A program made the position numbers and the translations under genes. The notes under the pieces are model-generated. The model saw nothing but the letters and a program-made list of their open reading frames with translations, was not told the DNA's origin and searched no databases. Below are positions 23,095 through 35,986 of a DNA stretch of 64,000 nt, piece after piece (the stretch's first letter is position 1; each line of letters starts with the position of its first letter). The stretch is from Amanita rubescens (Eukaryota > Basidiomycota > Agaricomycetes > Agaricales > Amanitaceae). The stretch lies in assembly GCA_015039365.1 (NCBI GenBank), contig WION01000145.1, positions 1-64,000 of the forward strand, given 5' to 3'.

Positions 23095-24355
23095 CTAAAT
23101 TAGCGTTTTTGGTATCCCATTCGTTCCCAATAAAGATTCAGTTTCTTCTAACTTCCTGGGCCCGTCTCCTACTTTCGTGTGTATCAACCCTTTTACAGCA
23201 CCCACTTCAAACCTCTTTGCCACATTTTCATTGAATCCTTCAACCAACTTGCCTTGAGCCAGCGGTTGGATGCCAAACACGTCTTTGAACGCGTTTGGAG
23301 TCTGTGGGAAATAATATTGAATCAGCTCAACGATTTCTTTCATGTGAGCAGCAGGAGCGTAGATGACCGCGTTGGGTCCTGCGTCATAGGTGTAAGCGGC
23401 CTTGTACCCACCACCCGCGGCGTGGGAGACGCGGTTATATTCGACGATGAGGGATATAATGGCCCGGGAGACGTCGTTCATGTAAAAGATGGGGGGCTCA
23501 GTGTCGAGGGCAACTGCGTGGAACTGATTTGAATCTGTCATGGTGATCTTGGCAAAGGTATTGAAATCGCAATCTTTGATGGCCTTGGTGATGTCTTGCA
23601 TTCGCTGGGGAACGACGTGTGCGATGCGGTGTTGGAGGAGAGGGGAGGTTTCGACGGTGCGTTGCATGCCGCTAGTGGATGATGTTCCCTTTTTATCATC
23701 GGATACGACGCAGATGAGGGCGTGCATATCAGGCCAGTGCGACTCTGGCGCGATCTGGACGGCAAGCGAGTCAGAGCCATCGGGGTTGTTTCCCATCTGC
23801 CAGGCGACGTATCCTCCGTAAAGGGAGCGACATGCCGAACCAGATCCCTGGCGCGCGATGAGGGAGAGAGTCGAGGGCGATACAGGTAGTTCGTAGAGAT
23901 GCGCCAAGGAGGCAACGAGGGCAGCGAACCCGGACGCGGAAGAAGCAAGGCCTGCGGCGGTGGGGAAGTTGTTGTAGGACGCGATGTGGACGTGCCAGGC
24001 GGACAATTGAACGGCGCTAGGGTCCTTGTCCTCGACGTGAAGCTTGCGCAGGCGTTTCATCTCGAAAATGCAAGTCGCCGTGCGCCCACCTGCTTTGATT
24101 TCTTCTTCCTTACCGTTGAGCCATAATCTGTCACTTTCAAACAAATTGTCTGCACGGGATGTGGTGGTGGACCGTAGATGATCCTGGCTGAGGGTGACCG
24201 AGAGAGACGAGTTGGTGGGCAAGATTAACTTGGTGTCGCGCTTACCCCAGTACCTGCATCGGTGTCAGCGAATATTTTACGGCTTATGGGCAGCGTACGT
24301 ACTTGATGCAAGCGATATTGACGGGAGCCGAGGCTGTGGCCTGGTAGATGGTCAT
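23095..24355 (-). CDS. ERG19: Diphosphomevalonate decarboxylase
   Basis: Catalyses ATP-dependent decarboxylation of mevalonate diphosphate to isopentenyl diphosphate, feeding sterol and isoprenoid synthesis. Exons are 24303-24355 and 23095-24253 (403 residues, the family's normal length). Diagnostic motifs are ASAPVNIACIKYWGKRD across the intron, TNSSLSVTL, NNFPTAAGLASSASGFAAL (GHMP-kinase ATP loop), YGGYVAWQMG and the GHMP C-terminal segment with DAGPNAV. The start at 24355 fits family members that begin with a short M-x-Y-x-A/V-T-A-S-A-P. The gene is intact. It shares a 396-bp divergent promoter with CCR4, and its stop codon lies 15 bp upstream of the next gene's ATG. Confidence 0.95.
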
Positions 24356-24751
24356 AATACAAAAGCAAGATCCGTTTAATACTTTGATTAGATTGCAAAT
24401 GAAGCATGTGTGTGTGCAGCCGACCAAGCTTACTTCCGCGCCTCATCCTGCAGGCACTCGCAGCCGCTGCACCATACCAGACGATGGGCAATACCTCGCC
24501 GTCGCCGTGTACAACGATGAGGGCGGTGGGTCACGTGCCCTGGATGGACGAGAAGATTCCCACGGGTTTGGCCCGCTTTCCGCTTTGTTACAGACAACGA
24601 CGAGCGCAGCGCGATTGACAGCGAGCTCAACGCCTTCGACACCGTAGCGCATAGCGACAACGAGTAGAAGCACACTGGGCGCTCAGACTCACCCAGGTTC
24701 CCTCTTCTCCGGCGCTGCCAGCTCTGCGATTAAGGCGTCGTAGCGATTGGG
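24356..24751. promoter_or_regulatory. Divergent promoter of ERG19 and CCR4, with a CACGTG E-box
   Basis: This 396-bp region lies between two divergent start codons. A perfect CACGTG lies at 24532-24537. bHLH factors (Cbf1 or SREBP-type sterol regulators) bind such E-boxes, and ERG19 is a sterol-pathway gene, but the assignment is inference. Short frames inside it are antisense or noise. Confidence 0.4.
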
Positions 24752-27319
24752 ATGTATTATCCACAGCAGTCACCAGGCATCGCTCACAAGCTCGCCGCTC
24801 ATCACGACCAATCAGCTTGGCCTCGCCAGCATTCGCTTGTACCTTCCGCTCAACCCCCAGTCGCTCCCCCACCTCCATCTCCCGGCTATGCGCTATACAC
24901 CAATGGCTCTGTCGCCCTTCAGCATCACCCAGTTCACCACCCCCACCCACTCACAGTACACCCACCTATTCAACATCACCACCAGAATTCTCTTTCTCAC
25001 TATCCCTCACCCCCTAATGGCCATTCCCATCAACAGCATCACCTCTCCTCCGGCTCTCCGGCAAGCGTAGGAAACCAGATCATTTCCTCTCATTGGCAGC
25101 AGCAGCTTCTCAAGTGTGATGTACGTCTCTGGTTTCGTTTTATTTTTTTCCCGCTAATCTGACTCATACTCCTTTTCAGATTGTCCGCTCCTCACGATCG
25201 CCGCACCACCGCGCCAGAGCGAGCGCAATGGCCTCCAGGGGTTTCTTCAAGTCCGCCATACCGATCACAAACCCGAACCTCGTCAAAGCTCCTGTCGATC
25301 CCAGTACCAACGGCACTAAAGACTCCCCATCCGTTACCTCTACGCCAGAAACACAAGAGACATCCCCGGGAGGCGGCAGCGCCGTCAACCATCCATCTTC
25401 CACAGTCGCACCGATCGCAGAGGCACCACGGCCAACAGCCAACAAACCTCCAGAGAGCACTTGGTCTTCCCTTGACATGGGTGGTGTCAATATCAAAAAC
25501 CTACCTCCAAATTCCGGCCTATTCTCCTTCACCTTCCTCCTTAACCTCTACCTCAACCATAACGCTCTGTCTTCCATTCCCCCTGAAATTTCAAAGCTTC
25601 GGCATCTGGAGTTGCTAGACTTGTCGGGCAACAGCCTGACGTCTCTTCCACCAGAACTCGGGATGCTGACCCAGCTCAAAGAGCTTTACATGTTTGACAA
25701 TCATCTAACAACATTACCGATGGAGCTGGGCAGCTTGCACCAGCTACAGACGATGGGGATCGAAGGCAATCCACTAGATGCACAACTCAAGGCTCTCGTG
25801 CAAAAGGATGGGACGGCGGCACTCGTAAGTTACCTAAGGGACTCTTGTCCTGTGCCTGCACCTCCTCCAAAACGAGCCTGGAAACATCTCTTATCTCCTC
25901 CCGATCGAGAAGCCCTCGCAACCGATCTCGGCACGGAGATATTCAGCGTCCTATGCTACAATATCCTCTGCGAGAAGTATGCAACAGAGAAACTGTACGG
26001 CTACACGCCATCATGGGCATTGTCATGGGATTACCGCAAGAAGCTCGTCCTATCCGAACTGATGACTTATGAAGCGGATTTCTTGTGCTTGCAAGAGGTG
26101 GATATAGGCCAGTACGAGGACTACTTTGTCAAGCACTTGTCGGCGCGGGGGTATGATGGGGTGTATTGGCCCAAGTCGAGGTACAAGACGATGAACGATG
26201 CAGATCGAAGGTTGGTCGATGGGTGTGCTACGTTTTACAAATCAGACAAGTGCGTGTCGTCTCTTTTCCGTCTCGGACCCGACTGACGCGGTACAGGTAT
26301 CAACTGGTCGAGAAGCATCTCATCGAGTTTAGTGCAGTCGCGATGCAGAGACAAGATTTCAAGAAGACGGACGACATGTTCAATCGGGTATTGGGCAAGG
26401 ACCATATTGCCGTCGTCTGTCTCTTTGAGGACAAGGCATCGGGCTCGCGGCTAATCGTTGCCAACGCGCACATCCACTGGGACCCTGCATTTCGCGACGT
26501 CAAACTTGTACAAGTCGCACTGCTCGTCGATGAGATTGAGAAGATTGCAAATAACTTTGCAAAGCTGCCTCCAAGGCTGAATTTGTCCATCCCAACAATG
26601 TCATCGACAATGGTCTCCTCAGCTGGCTCAACATCGGACGAAGAGGGACAGAGTTTCGGAGGTTCTTCCACAGCGACAACAGCGGACGGGACGAACACAG
26701 ATCCGACTACGGCCGCTTCCTCGCCTACCTCTTCTATGGCTAATGGCGTGCCCAAGCGTCGACCACAGCCTATTTACTCGGACGGGACTAAAATTCCAAT
26801 CATCGTCTGTGGAGACTTCAACTCGGTTCCATCCTCAGGCGTGTACGAGTTCCTTGCGACGGGTGCTTTGGCGCCGAACCACCCAGATTTCCTGTCACAT
26901 ACGTATGGGCGGTATACGTCAGAAGGTCTACGGCACCGACTGAATCTGAAGAGCGCATACGCGGTACCTGGCGCAGGTGGGGAGAACCTCCTAACAAATT
27001 ACACACCCAGCTTCCAGGGTATGCTTGATTACGTGTGGTATACGGGTGCCACCGTAGGCGTCAACGCTGTCCTTGGCGAGGTGGACCGGGGTTACCTGGA
27101 GAAGGTGGTCGGATTCCCAAATGCTCATTTCCCATCAGAGTGAGTGGTCCTTTTTTCCTGCGCAGAGTAGTGTGCTGAGATGATCACAGCCACGTGTGTA
27201 TCATGTCCGAGTTTAGAGTCAAGCCGCAGCGAATGGATTTGCAACGTCCGTTGCTGCCGTCAACATCAATGCCACCCTCGATGCTTTCACCCGCGCTCAC
27301 CTCATCATCTCCATCATGA
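24752..27319 (+). CDS. CCR4: CCR4 deadenylase (CCR4-NOT complex exonuclease)
   Basis: Catalytic poly(A)-shortening subunit of CCR4-NOT, cytoplasmic mRNA decay. Exons are 24752-25120, 25180-26249, 26297-27139 and 27190-27319 (803 residues). The N-terminus is a His/Pro/Gln-rich disordered region (MYYPQQSP). Four to five leucine-rich repeats that bind the NOT1/CAF1 side follow (LLNLYLNHNALSSIPPEI, LLDLSGNSLTSLPPEL). The EEP nuclease domain has LCYNILCEKYA, CLQEVD with the catalytic Glu, HIHWDP, CGDFNSVP, LDYVWY and the final SDHVCIMSEF with the active-site Asp-His. A Ser/Thr-rich insert (about 26590-26770) separates nuclease blocks. Intact; three introns with standard sites. Confidence 0.95.
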
Positions 27320-28918
27320 ATGTATATAATAATACAGCGCTCATCAAGGTGCTATTGTGTTTTTGTATCTTTCTCTTTTAACTTTCTTACTTTTTTTCTT
27401 TATTCTCCACGTTGCTTCGCGCCATGGTGTTCTGACACTTTTCTCCCTTTTCCTCTTCCGTTCCGATTGTGTTGTCAATGGCACTGTCTGGGTATACATC
27501 GTCGGCCATTCCTTTCACTCTCCTCTTCGTCTATCCTCTTCTATCTGTCCTGTCTGCCTAGTTACCGCTGTATCCCCCCTCACCTTGTATACGCGTACAT
27601 CACTGCCAATACATACAATGATATATACTTGCACAAGCTCGCATATTTTTTCATTCTTTCTTGTCTTACGCAATTACTAGTGTTCATTAACTGGCATGCA
27701 TTACTTGTATTTGGCTTCAGACACATACACACAATACTCGAGGAATCCCGTCGTCGTCCAGTCATCTCAGCAACAGTCGCCGCGACCGCACATAGGTTCT
27801 TCTCTCTTTTTTCCGCAAATCACAATCAAGGTCGTTCACATGGTCGCTTGTATACGTAGGGAATTTTTTTTTTCCTTCTTTCTCTGGCATTTTTTTTGAA
27901 TCCGAGTAAGTAGTACAATAACCCATATCTTACGAGTCGATGGACATGTTACGCTTTGCGTGCGTACTGTACATATGGTATATATAAATATAGGCACTCT
28001 GGCAAAATGTATACTGTTGTTTGTTTCATATACTCTCTGATTGCGGGATGAATCTTGCGCGCGCGGGAGGACAAGGCGGAGCGCGTTTGGGGTTAACCAA
28101 TTCATACTCCCGTAAGGACATGGAAATATCAATAGTTGAGGGGCCAGGACGTGATACTCTGTTTACCATGTTGGAGGCGAAGCGTTTGCACTACGAGCCA
28201 TGTGAGACATTGCAGGTAACAATTAGCACCAAGAACATATACATGCTCCTTGCCCAAGTACCTCGTACCCGACATCGGTGCCCAGTGAAAACCTCGCATT
28301 TAGGGCCAAGACAGCTGTAAATAGATCATCTATTTTTGTGTCGAGTCTAATCTATTTTTAACGTTGACGACATTGGGAGTGGTTGTACTACGCAGTCTAC
28401 TTTCCACCTTTCCCTCGCTACAGTTACTCGCCACTCGCCCGTCTATCACCTTCGCTTAGGTTGCCTTCGCATTGTTTGGAATTCAGTTAGGTACCTACTG
28501 TAGAATCTCGCTCATATGCCCATCATCTATCGTTTTCAGATCACCACTTTCTCCCTACAGCTTTCAGCATATTAGTTCACTCTCACGCAATTGATCTTGA
28601 AGAAAGATAACAAGGGGATGGAGGAAACGTACAGAAATCCAGGGAGTGGGAAAAAAAAAAGAAAATCAGAAGGAATTGGCATGTATTTTAATGAATTAAT
28701 AGTGGTGGTTCAGAATGACGTTCCATCATACACCATACTCAGCACTTCCTGGGTCAACTTGTCTACGAATAGCGGTGCCAAGTTGTGGCTGAGATATTCA
28801 ATATTCAAGCGGTTACAGGTGAGAAAAACTCATACGAAAGTGAAAGTAGTTTCAATGTTCAAAACAATCATTAGATAACCAAGGTCACCATATTATACAT
28901 GGAACACCTGAACAGATT
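27320..28918. other. Long convergent intergenic region, no gene seen
   Basis: These 1.6 kb lie between the convergent stops of CCR4 and the subtilase. The plus strand is very T/C-rich near 27350-27900. Open frames there are low-complexity readings of that composition. The frames at 28021-28320 and 28591-28878 have no recognisable domain. No tRNA or strong repeat was seen. Confidence 0.5.
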
Positions 28919-31900
28919 TTATGCCCTAAAGTTAACCAGAGGGCTCAGCCATGTATCATAGTCTGCTTCGCTGTTACGGTTCCCAGTCACTCGCAAGGCC
29001 CTCAGCAGGAATTTATAGGAACCGTTTGCGATTGTTGTACCATTGGCGAATGCAGGGGCCTGCAATGTAAATGTGTCGTACCCATTGTCCTGAGGATCCT
29101 GCCCGATTCTTAGTTGTTGGAGCCCGCTAGAATCTTCTCAACTTACCGCGTTATTTCGAGTGAGATAGTCGAACTTGGTAATAGCGCCGATAATCGGCAC
29201 TTTTCCTCCCAGTTTGACGTCGGGATTTACCAGGTCGATTCGAAGCAAAGGAGTCCCAAAGACTAAGCTGTAAGCGGCCCTGGTCACTCTAGAGCACTAC
29301 AATTATTCATTGCGGCACCCACCGGAAGATCATTTTCGGAACATCGCCGTGAGTAAAAGTATAGTTCGCAGGCCCCGTTTGTAGTTGGCCGCTGGAATTT
29401 AGAATTCCAGGCAGCCGAAAGCCAAAGAACGCAGTTGTATTGTCAAGGACTGTCCTGTCAATAAGAGACGCCGCGAGACCAATGTACGACACGTGCAGCT
29501 TTTCAGCACCACCTTCGATCTGGATAAAACCGGAATACACTGGGAATGTTGAAGGGTTAATCCCATGGGGCGGACTGACGGTCACGTCAAACTTCGTGGT
29601 GCTGCCTGGATTCAGCTTGAAACTTGACTTCGAAAACTTGACAGTTGCATATTGATTCCTGAGTGGTACCGGTCCAATGTTTGATTGGATGGAATTCTAA
29701 ACTACATCAAAAGAGTTCCGAGGTACAGAACGAATGCTTGCTCTTACCGATTGAACTGTAATAGCAGTACCGGCTGGTAAATGTTTTACTTTATATGTTT
29801 CAATAGAGCGACCAGTGTTCGTCACGGTAATCGTATGCCTACTACTGCTCAGCCTATGGATGAATAAGTTATTTATAAATGTTTTACCGACCTTCCTTGA
29901 AAATGAGCAGTGTCGTTCAGAATGAGCTCGCCGGGCGTTACGACGGTTGTGTAACGAAGAGCGTTATGGACCTGGATCAGGCCAGCCCCTTGTTGTGCTG
30001 CCGTCTGAAGCGAGTTACTCGCGACATTGCTCGATGGAATAACCTTTGCAGTCGTCTCGAATAGAGAACGCGCAGAACGCGCGACAGTGGCATGTCGCCC
30101 TTTTACCTGAAGTAGTAGGGCGGCGCTACCAGCAACGAACGGCGTGGCCATCGACGTGCCAGATAATACGCCAAACGAGCCAAGCGGAACGGGTAAGGTC
30201 GACAAGATGTTTCCACCTGGAGCAGTAACGGCTGGTTTGAAAAAGAAGTCGTCGGAAGGCCCGTACCTACAGAATGGTTTTGTATATGGTGCGTAACAAT
30301 GGTACCGCTACTCACGAAGAAAACGTTGACACGAGGCCACCAGTCGGGTTCGGGAAATTAACAGAAGCGCCAGTTTGAGGGAATGTTATTGTGATATGCG
30401 CGCCAGCCGCGAACTGTTTAACTAGCTATCGAAAATGAGTTGGCTGAGCAAATTTCGTTGAAGGTTGGAATACTTACGAACTCGCCGTTGGAGGCTTGAA
30501 TCATCGCTGCCGTATAGTTGCCTGCTGAAATGTACGAGAATCCTTTGCCGTTGCTGCAATAGGTAATGAATTAGCGTTACAAGTAATTCTGGACCAATCT
30601 CACTCGTATATCAGTGCGACTTGCCCCCCCTTAGCTGCCACATTCACCAACTTTTGTACCTGTATTCGTTCTTAGTATCTGCAAGTCTTGTACAACCCCC
30701 AAGACTCACAAATGTGCACGTTCCTCTCCGAATGATAACCAGACGTGAAGATAAATCGGGTGTACTAGCAGGTAACGGGTCGCACGCATCATCGGATATA
30801 GTTGTGTCATTGGATGTGGCATAGATAGGAAAGGCGCCCTTGACAGGCAAGGGGAACAGAGATGAATAGACAATAGGGGTATGCTTCACGCCACCGATGG
30901 TGGCCTGCTGTACGCGAATAACTGTGCTGTAAGAATTCGACGTTAGCTCACCAACCAAAGTCGAATCGAACAGAACGAACTTGTCAGCACTCGCGATTGA
31001 CATGACGTTAATGCCGTCACCGGGAGCAGAAGTATACCAAGCACCAGATGAGCCCTGACATATAAGTAAGCAAGTTGTCATGACTACGGTCCAGTGAAGC
31101 CAACGCACATCGTTACCAGCAGCAATTGTAACCACCTTTCCTAGGCCTGCTATCCTACTCGCAACAACTGCACTTGACGATTCCGTCCAGCCATCTGCGC
31201 CTCCGAGAGATAAGGTCAAAATGTCATTTCCCTCTTTATAACCTCGCAAGAGAGCATCTATAATTACTGCATATAAAATTTATCACCTTGGAGCATAAGT
31301 GGAGTAGGAAAAGGACACTGACTGTCGTCTGTCACGAATCCCGAACACCCAAAGACTCGATAGGCCATAAGCTCGGCGTCATAGGCAACACCGCTAATGT
31401 TCCATGCATTGTTTGGATTTGCGCCAATAATTCCCTGCGTTTCCGTCATTGTAGAGAGCCCACGCGTTGTGAAATAAATTGCCTCACAGCAACATGTGTT
31501 CCATGCCCTGACAACATGATTAGTTTTCTACCAGGACGAAAGTGTGAAATGCCTCACCATTGCACTGATCTAAAGGGTGCGGTCCCGGCTGAGGGGTATT
31601 TGAGCCTGTTATAGCCGTAAGCAAAGAGAGAGAGGGCTCGGCGGTGTTCCAACCATTATATGCATTCCCGACAAAGTCATATCCTCCAATCACCTTGTGG
31701 CCAGGACCAAAGCCACCTCCAAGCAAAGGATGCGTGTAGTCAATCCCTACAAACGACGTAAGCGTCGAGAGTTACACATTTTAACATTGATATTCACCAG
31801 TATCGATTCTTCAATGAATGCATGGTTAATGGATTGTGGGTTAAATTTGGTAAAGAGGCTCACATTCCGATTTTTATCCCCTTTCCCGTGACCCCCTCTG

Positions 31901-32555
31901 CATGAAGTTTGTTCACTCCCTAGGACAACATTGAGTCGAGTATCACCTCGATGACGTGAAGACGAACAGTCATAACATGAGTACTTTGCCCGTCGTAAGG
32001 CTGTTTCGCGACATCAGCATCACCGATTGCTCGCATATTAATGGGGCTTGGTGAAATAATTCAGCCACTGCAACACACGGCGACAGAGTCCCAGCATACT
32101 TAAGGGTTTGTAACAGCTTAACGGGCCTGACGGCAACGACACCTGGTGTATTAGCGACTGTCGAGACATCCTGCGAGGCATAAGGATCAATTTCCTTTTT
32201 ATTAAAAAGGTCATACTTCGTGATCCTGCGATAGGTTAGCAGACGGGCGGAAACTAAAATACAATAGACTAACGTTCAGTGTGACAGCAACCCCAAGGAA
32301 TACACCGTCAGCCTCATATTCCCTATCAACCCGAAACGGAACATTTTGCTCTCTCAAAGAAGTATAGAGAAGCTCATGCGACTAGAACGCTACTCAGAGG
32401 AACTCCTTGAATCTGGTTAATGCACATACCCGGTGGTTCTCTAGGCTAAGTTCATTGGAAGTCGGAGAAAGCTCGACAATGAACCGATTTTGATCGGCAG
32501 GAAGTTTTGCTGACGCTATGCCAGCAAGCAGAAGTAAGATGTTTAGAAACTTCAT
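28919..32555 (-). CDS. Secreted subtilisin-like serine protease (S8) with PA domain
   Basis: Extracellular endopeptidase with signal peptide (MKFLNILLLLAGIASA), an I9-type propeptide (NRFIVELSP...), a catalytic domain and a C-terminal beta-sandwich (C5a-peptidase-like). The triad is visible after splicing: Asp in IIDTGIDYTHP, His in CNGHGTHVAG, Ser in GTSMATPFVAGSAALLL. A PA insert lies between His and Ser (KHTPIVYSS, then RRGTCTF, QKLVNVAAKGGQVALIYE). The C-terminal part runs through NSSGQLQTGPANYTF and DPQDNGYDTFTLQAP to the stop at 28919-28921. About 15 or more introns are needed. One junction near 32270 (after VAVTLN) did not join in frame with standard sites, so that boundary or a one-base error is unresolved. 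The product is about 850-900 residues. Its role would be nutrient proteolysis or wall remodelling. Confidence 0.88.
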
Positions 32556-33953
32556 GGTCAACGAGGAAAAATAGGAAAAATAAATTCACCCACCACAAAT
32601 TTATATATCGTTCAAGTTCATTGTAAATAGGGGGAGAGTTAGGGGCTAGAAATGCGTAACGGAATGATTTCTCGTCTCGATCTATGCCCCTTACGGACCC
32701 TTTTCTAGCTCGAAAGGAGCTCGCATCGTCGTCAAGAGCTGACATCTGATTACAAGCGCTTCTTTGTGCTCAAATTCCTTGTCAATAAACGCGTTAAAAT
32801 CAGTGTAATTGTGGCGGTAGGTGGAAAACACACCAAGTTATAGTATGGTTGTGATGATTGACGCTCCTCCCAAAAGGGGAGCATCATGACATGTCACGTA
32901 TTGTGACTTCCGTACCAAGACCGCCGATCAATACTAGCGGATGCGTGTGCTATTTTATCGAACCATCGGTAACATTCACATATCCCAAGCGCTCTAGTAC
33001 CAAATTGCCACCATTACGGCGGAAGGGATCAAGATTTCGGAATCACGACAACTTGAAACGTCGTGGGGATTTGCAGAGAGTCTTATGGTGCACAGACCCA
33101 ATGATCATTTCCAGGCGAAACAGTGTACCTTCATCGAAATTCCGATTGCATTCACGATCAGGATGTGGAAAGGGCCCAATTCAGGGGAGGTCGTGCTAGC
33201 TCATCATGGCATCACACTCCCAACGCGAATGGTGGAGTTTGCCACGCTCCGACGCATCCCCAATGCTAAACACTTGACTTGGGCTGTTGAACATTCACTA
33301 ATCGAATCAGAGAATGGCCAATCTCGGGCGAAGTTTCTACTCTGGTAGCAATTGATTCTATGTACCCGACCCCTCCGACTCAGCCCGTCGTCTTTCGCCA
33401 CAAAGCTTCCCCCCTACCCTCTGGCTCGAACGTTGAATGTGGGGAGGCTTGTGAGTGATACGATTCCGCGCAACTGGACAGTATCGCAGGGCGCTTTAGC
33501 TCGTTTTCGGAAGAACGAGATGACCTTCCGCATCTCATATACCACTTTGTTTTCCCTGGACTACCTTGTCTCCGTCACACAAGGGCATAACATGCGAGTA
33601 ACAGTTTAGACGGAATGTATTAGGTTAAACGTCAGAGAAGGATATCTCGCATAGGAAGAATAAGAGTCTAGAGTTCTATATGGATCTAGCAAGCGCTTTC
33701 ATCCCGAATCCTGATTTGCTTCAAGTTTTGTGCGTGCGACGGGAAAGCGGAGAACACCGGCGCCCACAAGTTGCTCGCCAATCCTCTCTTCTTCGTCCCT
33801 CCGTATTAGGCGAAGTCACAGAGTTGGGCGATGAATGGGGTGAGGGCGCGGTTGGACGGCCTGGATCCGGGAGCTTGAGGGTCTGTATTCTGCAGAAGCA
33901 ATGGGTCAAGATGCGGAAAGGGCAACAAGACAATGTACAAAATAGAATCAGGA
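32556..33953. other. Intergenic region with an unassigned open frame
   Basis: These 1.4 kb lie between the subtilase start and the kinase stop, so the subtilase promoter is at its left end. On the plus strand, 33085-33348 encodes 87 residues (including QAKQCTFIEIPIAFTIRMW and LRRIPNAKHLTWAVEHS) that look protein-like but match no family I can name. The frame at 32858-33199 overlaps it in another frame. Could be a short hypothetical gene or a remnant. Confidence 0.3.
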
Positions 33954-35986
33954 TTAGGGGAGATCACATATTTCTTTCAGTCCCTGCTCAGCACTCAAAA
34001 CATGGCCGTCCATCATCCTCTGTCCAAGGTCCTTGAGGGCTGGAGTCTGCCATCGTGCGGTGATTAAGAGTCGCCCAACTGCCCATATATCCACATCTGC
34101 ACCATGATTATCTTTATATACCTTTGGTGAATGCGAAGCATGGTTCAAGTGTGGCATTGCTTTCGTTGGGGCAAAGGAAGCATCTTCCCAGTCGATCAGA
34201 AACCACTTGGAAGAGTCTTCACGGCTTTGCATGATATTGGGCCAACGGATATCGCGATGGAATACTGGCGGATCAGCGTGGGCTACCTGACTAGAGCATT
34301 AGTTAATGAAGTAGAAGGAAATCGAGACTACCCTGAGAGCTTCGAGGACGCACACTGCAGCATTTCGAACATCCAAGAGTGATTTAGGACCTTCGCTGAT
34401 GCCTACTGGCTCCAGATCGACGAATGAACCATATTTACGGCGCAGAATTTCGGCTTTCTTAAGCCGGTCAACGTTAGGGACATCCTTCGAAACCAATGAC
34501 GCGTAGATCTTCTGTAGATGTTCGACGCGCTCTTTGCCATCGGCCTCACCCCCTTCGCCATCGATCCCACCCCCTAATCCATACGTCTTCCGCACAAATT
34601 TTAAAAAAATGCAATCGACTTTCCACCCTCGCTGAGCCTGGAGTCAATGTACCAGATGACAATAGAAGAAAGGTGTTCACCGGGCCTGCAAAAACATATC
34701 TATATCTTTGCCTTCTCCGATAAGCTGCTGAAGCCACCGAAGAATGCCACACATCTTGATCATCCTTGAGGCATTCTTGATACGTTCACGTCGCCAAGAA
34801 AGATCAGCCGTTATTAGATCCACAACCTGAAGGCTTCCATCCTTTGATGGCAATATAGCTGCGAGGGTGACGCTGGCCCCATTGGCGTGATAACCTAGAC
34901 CCCCAAAGAGGGAATGACTAAAAGCCTACTCAGGCACAAACGACTACTAACCGAGAACATAGGGGGCCGGGTCATAAGCCCATCGGGTCTTGTCTTTGAG
35001 TTCATTTTTAGCTTCGTTCCTGTTATCGGTCCCTTTCTTTTCTTCGCCTCGAAATACGCAGGAGTCGGCGAGTAGGAGACCAAAGTCAGGTCGCAACAGT
35101 CCATTGTCTGTACCCTGGTTGCTCATCCGAATACACCTAGCTTTCAAGCATAGTTCGAGGGTATTTCGGATGTTGTTATCCCAGAATCCATGAAATGAAT
35201 CTTCAGTACCGCCCATGTCTGGATTCCGCATAATTACCGTCTTCAACTGATGTTCAGCCTCTGTGGCAATTTCATCTTCGCATTGCTTAAACAACAAGCC
35301 GAGGTCTTGGCCGTGGCATGCCTGGTCACGACCTCCACTGTACAAGTACTTCTTCCATTCGGCGTGCGATATGGGGATCTTCCAATCTGGATTAAGAGGC
35401 CTTTCAAGGTATCCGCTCAGATTCAAGAGATCCTGCTTGACCGGTGTTGCCCATAGATTAAATAATTTTTCCGATACGTCAACTATAGCGTGATTAGTAC
35501 TTGGTTTGGGCTGTATCAGAAGAGGACTAACTAGGGTCATCGCGTTTTCTTTTCACTGCTGTCTGGAAACGAGTGTCAGTACAAGCAGATGATTTTGGCG
35601 ACCAAGGGCACGAACGCAGTTCAAATCGTGGAGTTGGTAAAGTAAAAGGATTTTCGGGCGGAATCTCGTCAGCAACGCTCAACTGCGGATATTGACTCCC
35701 ACTCACCAGCGACCGGGGCCTCCGAGCGAAGAACAAGATCCTGGATAAACAACTTGATGGCGGTAGACGGTTTGCAGGCTTGGCAAAATTGCTTCAGCTC
35801 TTCCTCAGTATTCATTGTAAATTCTTCGTTTTCTGCGTTCACGTATGAGACGGCGACCTGATTTAGGGGTATGCCATAGAGCCCGCTAATACGAGTGGCA
35901 AGAGCCTCCCATGTAGGACGTTCGGGGAATACTACACGTCGATTAATGCCGTTACGCTCGAATAGCTTGAACTCTGTCAAATCCAT
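33954..35986 (-). CDS. FunK1-type fungal protein kinase with an N-terminal PB1 domain
   Basis: The N-terminus (residues 1-85) is a PB1-type ubiquitin-like fold: a basic patch (NRRVVFPERPTW) and an acidic OPCA-like motif (YVNAENEEFTMNTEEELKQF). The FunK1 region follows: LRPDFGLLLADSCVFRGEEK, WAYDPAPYVLG, KFVRKTYGL. The kinase C-lobe has FHRDIRWPNIM (HRD-type catalytic loop), FLIDWEDAS (metal-binding Asp in place of canonical DFG) and HGADVDIWAVGRLL. Exons join through at least five introns, for example GT at 35691 and a 45-bp intron ending near 34635. One frame change is needed at the T7 run (34603-34609, A7 on the plus strand), where T8 would restore the frame. Substrates unknown; FunK1 kinases are expanded in Agaricomycetes. 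The ATG at 35984-35986 is 68 bp from the muskelin ATG. Confidence 0.8.

Noticed and set aside
27320..27899. Plus-strand frame of 179 residues rich in Phe, Leu and Ser
   Set aside because: Arises from a T/C-rich 3' region after the CCR4 stop; no domain, no credible start context.
30591..30640. Suspected frameshift in the subtilase PA domain at the C7 run
   Set aside because: Recounting gave seven C residues, which keep KGGQVALIYE in frame; no shift is needed here.
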